Part shown: piece by piece, positions 33,962-39,318 of the stretch
Layout: each line of letters starts with the position of its first letter
Numbering within the stretch: position 1 is the first letter of the stretch
From: a virus
DNA length: 55,040 nt
Reading direction: 5' to 3' (one strand)
IMG/VR virus record: IMGVR_UViG_3300030116_000815
Coordinates: 1 to 55,040 of that record
Notes under the pieces: model-generated
What the model was told of the DNA's origin: nothing
The model's database searches: none
The model's input: the letters and a program-made list of their open reading frames with translations, nothing else
Program-made: the position numbers and the translations under genes

Positions 33962-33990
33962 ATTATACCACCCCTGTCAAGACAAGTTAA
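33962..33990 (-). promoter_or_regulatory. Early promoter element, copy C
   Basis: Minus strand: TTAACT (33990-33985), 17 bases, TATAAT (33967-33962). The conserved CTTGACAGGGGTGG block occupies the spacer. It is next to the DnaA-box region and drives the gene at 33700-33930. Confidence 0.75.
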
Positions 33991-34040
33991 GTTTTAAGAA
34001 TAATAGTCTGTAGAGTGCTTAAAAACAACCTTAAATTTAC

Positions 34041-34281
34041 TTACCCACAACCTTTTCACAACTTATCCACAAGTTATAAACAGGTTATCCACAGTAAAAT
34101 TTGCAACATTGTTTCATAATTGTAACATAATTGTAACATAACTTATACTTTCGCCCTCAACCAACAGCACCCCAATTTTTTAAATTTACTTAATTAAACT
34201 TACATACTTAATTAATTAATTACTTGCATGGCGTTTTCTGCACACACCCAAGCATATAAAAAGCATTCCTCATTATCCACA
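34041..34281. other. Probable replication origin region (DnaA boxes, AT-rich DNA)
   Basis: Three perfect DnaA boxes TTATCCACA at 34063-34071, 34085-34093 and 34273-34281, all in the same orientation, plus a near match TTACCCACA at 34041-34049. Two tandem 11-base repeats CATAATTGTAA (34115-34136) and a run of TTAATTAA-rich DNA (34178-34222) lie between. The 390 bases from 33964 to 34353 hold no gene. The place, between early minus-strand genes and the divergence point, fits an origin that recruits host DnaA. Confidence 0.65.
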
Positions 34282-34308
34282 ATGGTCTCGCAAGAGTTTG
34301 ACAGGCAT

Positions 34309-34342
34309 AAAAAAAGCACCAAATTTATTAGACTTGGTGCTT
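34309..34342 (-). terminator. Intrinsic terminator after the 34354 gene
   Basis: Minus strand: AAGCACCAA (34342-34334), 11-base loop, TTGGTGCTT (34322-34314), then a continuous T-run. Classic terminator placed after the stop of the gene at 34354-34629, separating it from the origin region. Confidence 0.88.
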
Positions 34343-34353
34343 CTAAAGGCTAC

Positions 34354-34629
34354 TTACGCTTGGTTAGCGATGTAGTCATCAATCATTTTGAGATAAGTCT
34401 TAGCCAAAGTCTTGCCATTCAAGATTTTGTGTGCCTTCTCAAATGAGAGTTTGTTTCTCTTAGCAAGGTCGAACATCTGTGCAGTTATGCGTTTTTGCAT
34501 TAACCAGTTCATCTTGCCTGTCTTCGCATCTTTTGCGAATTTATATCCGATTGCTCGGCATTGTGGATATGATGCAGGCGAAGTTCTTCTATCTGTATCA
34601 TACTCGTTTATATTAAATGTATTTTCCAT
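34354..34629 (-). CDS. Small basic early protein (intact member of a duplicated pair)
   Basis: 91 residues with aaggaggac RBS. Sequence blocks: SPASYPQCRAIGYKF, GKMNWLMQKRITAQMFDLAKR, LSFEKAHKILNGKTLAKTYL. Basic and helical, possibly DNA-binding. A decayed copy of the gene lies in opposite orientation at 35184-35483. It ends at an intrinsic terminator. No family recognised. Confidence 0.7.
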   Translation of the reverse strand: MENTFNINEYDTDRRTSPASYPQCRAIGYKFAKDAKTGKMNWLMQKRITAQMFDLAKRNKLSFEKAHKILNGKTLAKTYLKMIDDYIANQA

Positions 34630-34644
34630 ATGTCCTCCTTAAGA

Positions 34645-34833
34645 CTAATAGGAATTAACTAATCCTTCCACATAATTGTGCAAGAACATCCATTCATCTG
34701 CATTACTGCAGTTGACTATTTCGCAATCGAAGCCCGATGCAATAAATTGCTTAGCGACTTCCATTGCTTTGTGAGTTGATTGGAACTCGTAAATTTCACC
34801 AGTTCCAAAGTTTAAGTGTATTATATTTTTCAT
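34645..34833 (-). CDS. Small early protein (intact member of a duplicated pair)
   Basis: 62 residues from ATG 34833. A longer frame would begin with a TTG that is part of the TTGACA -35 box and is rejected. Contains LNFGTGEIYEFQS, AMEVAKQFIASGFDCEIV and ADEWMFLHNYV, an alpha/beta pattern. No Shine-Dalgarno precedes the ATG, and the predicted transcription start is at or next to it, so the mRNA may be leaderless. A decayed copy lies at 34937-35160. Confidence 0.62.
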   Translation of the reverse strand: MKNIIHLNFGTGEIYEFQSTHKAMEVAKQFIASGFDCEIVNCSNADEWMFLHNYVEGLVNSY

Positions 34834-34839
34834 GCGATT

Positions 34840-34869
34840 TATGAATTTTATGAGTGGAGAAATTGTCAA
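34840..34869 (-). promoter_or_regulatory. Promoter for the 34833/34629 gene pair
   Basis: Minus strand: TTGACA (34869-34864), 18 bases, TTCATA (34845-34840) as a weak -10. The homologous region of the inverted copy has TTGATA-17-TATAAT, supporting the assignment. Confidence 0.5.
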
Positions 34870-34900
34870 GACTTGCGAAGTATGAGCAACTTGTATAGTC

Positions 34901-34929
34901 TTGATAATTTATACGCCATAAAATATAAT
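34901..34929 (+). promoter_or_regulatory. Promoter retained in decayed arm
   Basis: TTGATA (34901-34906), 17 bases, TATAAT (34924-34929), seven bases before the ATG of the decayed gene copy. It is closer to consensus than its intact counterpart and should still be active, producing a transcript over the pseudogene arm. Confidence 0.65.
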
Positions 34930-34936
34930 TCGCAAA

Positions 34937-35160
34937 ATGAAAAAGGTAATGCACTGTTAAGAACTTTGGTGCTGAGGGAGATTTGCGATGCATTTGTTCC
35001 AATCAAACTCACAAAGCGATGAGAACAAAGGTTAGCAATTTATAAGTCGGTGCCTTTCTGAGATTAGTGAAATGGTTGACTGCAAAGGAATGCTTAGATG
35101 AATGAATGTTCTTGGGTTTTGCATGATTATGAGGGAGGATTACTGCTTAATTTCTATTGG
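34937..35160 (+). pseudogene. Decayed copy of the 34645-34833 gene
   Basis: Starts with ATGAAAAA as in the intact gene but stops after seven codons. Later blocks (TTCCAATCA-ACTCACAAAGC, GCAATTTAT, TTGACTGCA, AGATGAATG-GAATGTTCTTG, GGATTA) follow in the same order as the intact gene with frameshifts between them. Confidence 0.75.
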
Positions 35161-35183
35161 TTTTAAAGTAGTTGGAGGACAAT

Positions 35184-35483
35184 ATGGAAAATGCTTTTGA
35201 TATGAATGACTGATGCAGAATAGAAGGGCAAGTCTGCGTCATTGCATTTTTTCACAATGCCAGAACAATCGTGATAATAAATTTGTAAAAGATTTGCATT
35301 TAACAGGTATGATTAACTTGTTAACCTGAAAAAACGCAATAACTGCAGACTTATGTCGACCTTGCCCAAAGAGAAACACCTACTCTCGTTTGCTAGGTGC
35401 ACGAAATCTTGAATTACTCAAGAACTTTGGGTAAGATTTGTCCATAATGATTAGATGAGTAGGAGTTTTACCAAGCGTTGTAA
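35184..35483 (+). pseudogene. Decayed copy of the 34354-34629 gene
   Basis: Retains the ggaggac RBS and ATGGAAAAT start (MENAFDMND, compare MENTFNINE in the intact gene), then a TGA at codon 10. Blocks matching CACAATGCC, GTAAAAGAT, AAAAAACGCA, TCGACCTTGCC, AAAGAGAAAC, AAATCTTGAAT and ACCAAGCGT follow with frameshifts. The region after it resembles the intact terminator with a broken stem. Confidence 0.8.
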
Positions 35484-35525
35484 CTTTAGAGGCTCCAAAG
35501 TCTGATGAATTGGTGTCCTCAAAGG

Positions 35526-35811
35526 TCTGCAAAGTCTGTTTAGACCATTCAACGCTTGGGGGTGGGCAGGTCGCCATGCCCTCTATCCTGCATATACATC
35601 TAATACACGCACAAAATTTCACAAATCTGCCATTAACCAGACTAGTTAACGACCCGACTATAAAGACTATAATATTTTTTAGTGTTTTGGGAGGTTTTTT
35701 CCGACTATGAAATGTGGTGGGAGATATAGATATAACCCCCGGACCACTAATGTTCATTATATATGTTTATATGGCTTTTGTCAATAGATTTAAACAATTA
35801 TTTTTAAATAC
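35526..35811. other. Intergenic region before the late promoter
   Basis: 286 bases with no credible gene. It contains a GGGCA/TGCCC hairpin (about 35563-35580), a GACTATAA direct pair ending in TATAAT at 35668-35673 with no good -35, and a T-rich stretch with a run of six Ts at 35695-35700. The minus-strand frame 35380-35757 crosses the decayed arm and is not convincing. Confidence 0.5.
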
Positions 35812-35840
35812 TTGACAAAACTGGTTTATGACTATATACT
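35812..35840 (+). promoter_or_regulatory. Sigma70-type promoter of the late (terminase) operon
   Basis: TTGACA at 35812-35817, 17 bases, TATACT at 35835-35840. The TerS ATG begins at 35848, seven bases after the -10, so transcription should start at or next to the start codon. Confidence 0.85.
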
Positions 35841-35847
35841 TATACAC

Positions 35848-36276
35848 ATGGCTATACTTCCAAGCATAAATAGTAATGAAAGAAAAAGAGAGTTAACTGA
35901 CAAACAGGAGGCTTTTCTTACACATCTTGTAGAAACACAAGGAGATGCTAAGAAGGCTGCAGAACTTGCAGGGTACTCTTCACACTATCATCATGTTGTA
36001 AAGACTTTAAAGTCTGAAATACTTGAACTAACTCAAGAAGTATTAGCTAATTCTGCACCTAAAGCAGCATTTAAGCTTGTAGAGATTATGGAATCAAAGA
36101 AACCTATCATACAGGCTAATAATAAACTAGCTGCTGCACAAACTTTATTAGATAGAGTAGGTGTAGGAAAAATAGACAGAGTGGATGTAAATCATAATGT
36201 CAATACTGGTGGCATCTTTTTAATGCCGGACAAAAAACCTATTGATGCAGAATATGAGGAAGTAGATAATGCCTAG
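35848..36276 (+). CDS. Terminase small subunit (probable)
   Basis: 142 residues from ATG 35848. The in-frame TTG at 35812 is the promoter -35 and cannot be the start. The N-terminal helix-turn-helix region reads LTDKQEAFLTHLVETQGDAKKAAELAGYS, typical of phage small terminase or similar DNA-binding proteins that recruit TerL to packaging sites, followed by a helical oligomerisation region (IIQANNKLAAAQTLLDRVG) and an acidic tail. No Shine-Dalgarno is present between promoter and ATG, implying a leaderless message. It heads the late operon, 1.4 kb before TerL. Confidence 0.78.
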   Translation: MAILPSINSNERKRELTDKQEAFLTHLVETQGDAKKAAELAGYSSHYHHVVKTLKSEILELTQEVLANSAPKAAFKLVEIMESKKPIIQANNKLAAAQTLLDRVGVGKIDRVDVNHNVNTGGIFLMPDKKPIDAEYEEVDNA

Positions 36277-36466
36277 AAAAAAAACAGCAACTAAGAAAAA
36301 ATCAACAGTAAATAAAGCTGGTAACTATACTAAACCTACTATGCGTAAAAGAATCTTTAATAGAATTAAAGCTGGTAGTAAAGGTGGTAAACCCGGACAA
36401 TGGAGTGCTAGAAAAGCACAGATGTTAGCAAAAGCTTATAAAGCTGCTGGTGGTGGTTATAAGTAA
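36269..36466 (+). CDS. Small basic protein, 65 aa
   Basis: About a third Lys/Arg. Lys/Thr-rich N-terminus, then KPTMRKRIFNRIKAGSKGG and QWSARKAQMLAKAYKAAGGGY. The WSARK...GGGYK ending recurs in small proteins of marine phages, as I recall. Overlaps the TerS stop, and its stop overlaps the next ATG (TAATG). Likely nucleic-acid-binding; may be packaged. Confidence 0.65.
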   Translation: MPRKKTATKKKSTVNKAGNYTKPTMRKRIFNRIKAGSKGGKPGQWSARKAQMLAKAYKAAGGGYK

Positions 36467-36708
36467 TGGCTAGAGCTAAGTCACAACAAAGCCTAGTTAG
36501 GTGGACAAAACAAAAATGGCGAACTGCTAGTGGTAAGAAATCATCAGAAACTGGTGAAGTCTATGCACCAGAAGCAACCATTAAGCGTTTAAAGTCTACA
36601 CCATCAGGAAGAAAGAAGTTAGCTGCTGCTAATAGAAAGAAACGAGAAGCAACCAGAAAAGGTAAACAACATGCTAGACATGGTCTTCATAAAGGAAAGA
36701 AAAGATAA
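36466..36708 (+). CDS. Small basic protein, 80 aa (DUF5872-like)
   Basis: Strongly basic. Contains LVRWTKQKWRTASGKKS, GEVYAPEATIKRLKS, and a Lys/Arg-rich C-terminus (AANRKKREATRKGKQ, HGLHKGKKR). The WxxQKWRTxSGKxS box fits a domain I remember as DUF5872, found in phages and large DNA viruses. Second of three tandem basic genes joined by TAATG overlaps. Confidence 0.65.
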   Translation: MARAKSQQSLVRWTKQKWRTASGKKSSETGEVYAPEATIKRLKSTPSGRKKLAAANRKKREATRKGKQHARHGLHKGKKR

Positions 36709-36998
36709 TGGCTAAGAAAAAAGATTCAAGATTAACAAGAGCAGGAGTAAGTGGTTATAATAAACCAAAGCGTACTCCTAATCATCCAAAGAAGTCACAC
36801 ATTGTTGTTGCTAAAGTAGGCGATAAGATTAAGACTATTAGATTTGGACAAAAAGGAGCTAAGACTGCAGGTAAACCAAAAGCTGGTGAGTCTGCAAGAA
36901 TGAAAGCAAAGCGTAAAAGTTTTAAAGCTAGACACGCTAAGAATATTGCCAAAGGAAAAATGTCAGCAGCTTATTGGGCTGATAGAGTAAAATGGTAA
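36708..36998 (+). CDS. Small basic protein, 96 aa
   Basis: Third of the tandem Lys-rich genes. Reads RLTRAGVSGYNKPKRTPNHPKK, a short beta hairpin (HIVVAKVGDKIKTIRFGQ) and SARMKAKRKSFKARHAKN ending with AAYWADRVKW. The pattern is very common in marine phages near terminase genes. Histone-like or packaging-related function is conjecture. Confidence 0.7.
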   Translation: MAKKKDSRLTRAGVSGYNKPKRTPNHPKKSHIVVAKVGDKIKTIRFGQKGAKTAGKPKAGESARMKAKRKSFKARHAKNIAKGKMSAAYWADRVKW

Positions 36999-37075
36999 GA
37001 TTATTTAATAAGCTTCATACATTTATGAAGTGTGGTCGTATAAATAAAGTTATACGCATGATAACAAAGGAGTAA
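36992..37075 (+). CDS. Very small ORF
   Basis: 27 codons from an ATG overlapping the previous stop to a TAA just before the next RBS. Basic, hydrophobic residues intermixed. Supported only by its close fit between neighbours. Confidence 0.3.
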   Translation: MVRLFNKLHTFMKCGRINKVIRMITKE

Positions 37076-37077
37076 AA

Positions 37078-37182
37078 ATGGATATTATAATTGGAATAGT
37101 AGTTGCTACAGTTGTTGTAGGTGGTATTGTTTATAAATACAAGCCTGAATGGATTGAAGTAATCAAGTCATACTGGAAGTAG
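37078..37182 (+). CDS. Single-pass membrane peptide, 34 aa
   Basis: aaaggag RBS six bases before the ATG. The product is one membrane helix (IIIGIVVATVVVGGIVY) followed by a basic/aromatic tail (KYKPEWIEVIKSYWK). It is too short for automatic gene calls but has good initiation signals. Role unknown. Confidence 0.55.
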   Translation: MDIIIGIVVATVVVGGIVYKYKPEWIEVIKSYWK

Positions 37183-37188
37183 TCTCTT

Positions 37189-37368
37189 ATGTCATATACA
37201 TTTGGTAGTAACGAAAAGCCTGTATTGATGACCAATAAAAAGAATGGTGGTCGAATAGGTAAAGGTTCAAGACCAAGACCCGGATATTTTAGTCAGCAGT
37301 ACAAAGATAACTATGACAAAATATTTGGTAAGAAAGTTTCCAAAGCCGATAAGGCAGAGGAGGCGTAA
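37189..37368 (+). CDS. Small basic protein, 59 aa
   Basis: ATG six bases after the previous stop. Gly/Lys/Arg-rich middle (NKKNGGRIGKGSRPRPGYFS), then a charged helix (KDNYDKIFGKKVSKADKAEEA). Similar to other small basic proteins in this operon. Confidence 0.5.
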   Translation: MSYTFGSNEKPVLMTNKKNGGRIGKGSRPRPGYFSQQYKDNYDKIFGKKVSKADKAEEA

Positions 37369-37370
37369 GA

Positions 37371-37414
37371 GGCTTCTTAGGACAATTCTTCATTCACCTT
37401 AGTCTTAAGAAGCC
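37371..37414 (+). other. Stem-loop between small genes and TerL operon
   Basis: 13-bp stem with one G-U pair (37371-37383 with 37402-37414), 18-base loop, no T-run after it. It may be an RNA processing or stabilising element, or a weak terminator. It separates the small basic genes from the gene before TerL. Confidence 0.55.
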
Positions 37415-37431
37415 CAGCTCTAGGAATAAAT

Positions 37432-37683
37432 ATGGAAGTACCAATAACATACATTAGAAGAACTTCATCAACAATACCATTTGGTTATGTAGAATCAGAT
37501 GAGTATGAAGGTTATTTAAAACCTATTGAAGAAGACTTAAGAGTATTAAAAGAAGTATCAGAAGCTGTATTTCATGGAGAAATAAGTTTAGGCATAGGAG
37601 TTGATTGGCTAGAGGCTGAAACAGGAAAGAGGATGTCAAGACCCGGACTTAAAAAATATGTAGATAAAAAGTATGACAGATAA
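37432..37683 (+). CDS. Conserved hypothetical protein before TerL
   Basis: 83 residues. C-terminal region (GIGVDWLEAETGKRMSRPGLKKYV) resembles a helix-turn-helix of recombinase/resolvase type in which a G-K-R-x-S-x-P-G-L-x-K stretch contacts DNA. It overlaps terL by 11 bases. It could assist terminase binding. No firm family. Confidence 0.6.
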   Translation: MEVPITYIRRTSSTIPFGYVESDEYEGYLKPIEEDLRVLKEVSEAVFHGEISLGIGVDWLEAETGKRMSRPGLKKYVDKKYDR

Positions 37684-39316
37684 AGAAAAAAACTCTACAA
37701 AGTACTTGACAAACTCAAAAGGTGAGTATATACTAAATAAAGATGGTAGTCGGAGAAAAAAACCCGGCAGACCTAAGAATAGTGAATTATCTAATATTAA
37801 ACTAGCATTACAAGCTAAAAATAAATTAGATAAGAAAAATAAAAAAGTTAAAAAGTTAACACGCAGTTTAGCTAGAGTTAAAAAAGAAGTAGAGATTGAA
37901 GAAAAGTCTCTTACTTCAAATGTCTTAACGCAATCGGAAACTAAAGAGTTACCGGATGCGATACAAGAACATTTAGATACAACTGGGGAGTATGTGGCAT
38001 TTATGCCAAATGAAGGACCCCAGACAGATTTTTTAGCTGCATCAGAAAAAGATGTTCTTTATGGAGGTGCAGCAGGTGGTGGTAAAAGTTTTGCAATGTT
38101 AATAGACCCATTGCGATATTGCCACTTTGCCGAACATAGAGCTTTAATACTTAGGAGGTCTATGCCAGAACTACGAGAACTTATAGATAAGTCTCGTGAA
38201 CTCTATCCAAAAGCATTTAAAGGTGCTAAGTTTAGAGAAGTAGAAAAGTTATGGCAGTTTCCTAGTGGAGCTAAAATAGAGTTTGGGTTCTTGGAACGAG
38301 ATGCTGATGTGTATCGTTATCAAGGACAAGCGTACAGTTGGATAGGTTTTGATGAGATAACTCACTTACCTACAGAGTTTGGTTGGAACTACTTAGCATC
38401 AAGGCTAAGAACTACTAACCCAGAGATTAAAACATATCTAAGATGTACAGCTAACCCCGGTGGTGTAGGTGCACAATGGGTAAAGAAAAGATATGTTGAA
38501 GCTTCTGAACATAATAAAAGTTTTATAGGTTCAGATGGTTTAACAAGAAAGTTTATTCCAGCATTGTTACAGGATAATCCGTACCTTGCAGAAGATGGTG
38601 AATATGAAAGGATGCTAGATTCCTTACCAGCAGTACAGCGTAAGCAGTTGTTGGAAGGAAACTGGGATGTAGCAGAAGGTGCAGCGTTTGCTGAATTTAC
38701 ACCAGATGTACATGTAGTAGCTCCTTTTGAATTACCTGCATGGTGGGAAAGAGTAAAAGGATTAGACTATGGTTATGCTGCAGAAAGTTGTTGTCTATGG
38801 GCTGCTATAGACCCTGATGATAAGACCATCATTATTTATAGAGAATTATACAGAAAGGGTCTAACAGGGGAAGCACTCGGCGACACTATAACTCAAATGG
38901 AAGAGAATGAAATTAAATCTATTCCGGGAGTTTTAGATACTGCTGCATGGTCAAGAACTGGATATACAGGTCCTACTATTGGTGAGATACTTGTCAATAA
39001 AGGACATAAATTAAGAAGAGCTGATAAAAATAGAGTAGCTGGTAAAACTCAAATACATGAGCATTTAAGGCAACGAGAGAATGGCAGACCAAGATTACAA
39101 ATATTTAGTAATTGTGTCAACCTTATAAAAGAATTACAAGGTATACCATTATCTAAAACGAATCCGGAGGATGTAGATACACATGCTTCGGACCACGCTT
39201 ATGATGCATTAAGGTATTTAATAATGAGTAGACCTAGAATGGACCATCCTTATGATAGGATGATGAAAATAAAAACAGATATATATCAACCTTCGGATAA
39301 TACATTTGGATATTAA
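37673..39316 (+). CDS. terL: Terminase large subunit
   Basis: 547 residues. An N-terminal Lys-rich extension carries an AT-hook-like KKPGRPKN (30-36). ATPase motor: Walker A GGAAGGGKS (131-139), Walker B IGFDEI (224-229), coupling motif CTANPGG (258-264). Nuclease: D365 (GLDYGY), D422 (LDTAAW) and the C-terminal DHAYDALRY (about 507-515). It cuts concatemeric DNA and pumps it into the capsid through the portal encoded next. The extension is longer than usual and may be a DNA-binding adaptation. Confidence 0.96.
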   Translation: MTDKEKNSTKYLTNSKGEYILNKDGSRRKKPGRPKNSELSNIKLALQAKNKLDKKNKKVKKLTRSLARVKKEVEIEEKSLTSNVLTQSETKELPDAIQEHLDTTGEYVAFMPNEGPQTDFLAASEKDVLYGGAAGGGKSFAMLIDPLRYCHFAEHRALILRRSMPELRELIDKSRELYPKAFKGAKFREVEKLWQFPSGAKIEFGFLERDADVYRYQGQAYSWIGFDEITHLPTEFGWNYLASRLRTTNPEIKTYLRCTANPGGVGAQWVKKRYVEASEHNKSFIGSDGLTRKFIPALLQDNPYLAEDGEYERMLDSLPAVQRKQLLEGNWDVAEGAAFAEFTPDVHVVAPFELPAWWERVKGLDYGYAAESCCLWAAIDPDDKTIIIYRELYRKGLTGEALGDTITQMEENEIKSIPGVLDTAAWSRTGYTGPTIGEILVNKGHKLRRADKNRVAGKTQIHEHLRQRENGRPRLQIFSNCVNLIKELQGIPLSKTNPEDVDTHASDHAYDALRYLIMSRPRMDHPYDRMMKIKTDIYQPSDNTFGY

Positions 39317-39318
39317 AC

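Larger units (their letters stand above)
34309..35525. repeat. Long imperfect inverted duplication, one arm decayed
   Basis: The minus-strand reading of 34309-34878 (promoter, two small genes, terminator) can be aligned by eye over its whole length with the plus-strand reading of about 34896-35525. Anchors: AGTCTTGA at the promoter, TTCCAATCA, ACTCACAAAGC, GAATGTTCTTG, GGAGGAC-ATATGGAAAAT, CACAATGCC, AAAACGCA, TCGACCTTGC, AAATCTTGAAT, ACCAAGCGT and the remains of the terminator. The plus-strand arm has many small indels and stops; the minus-strand arm is intact. A 17-base centre separates them. Confidence 0.85.

Noticed and set aside
34115-34136. Possible CRISPR-like or iteron array
   Set aside because: Only two 11-base tandem copies; too few and too short for a CRISPR array, kept as part of the origin region.
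34796-35022. Overlapping ORFs on both strands at the centre of the inverted duplication
   Set aside because: They are produced by the symmetric promoter regions; starts fall inside promoters and frames are unrelated to the intact genes.
35380-35757. Minus-strand ORF of 125 codons
   Set aside because: It runs antisense through the decayed duplicate arm and the hairpin region, has no RBS and an implausible product.
35812-35850. TTG start giving a 154-residue TerS
   Set aside because: The TTG is the first half of the TTGACA -35 box, upstream of the transcription start; ATG 35848 begins the conserved part.
37432-37683. Site-specific recombinase or integrase fragment
   Set aside because: Only a short helix-turn-helix-like stretch is seen, with no catalytic Ser or Tyr domain; no attachment site found.
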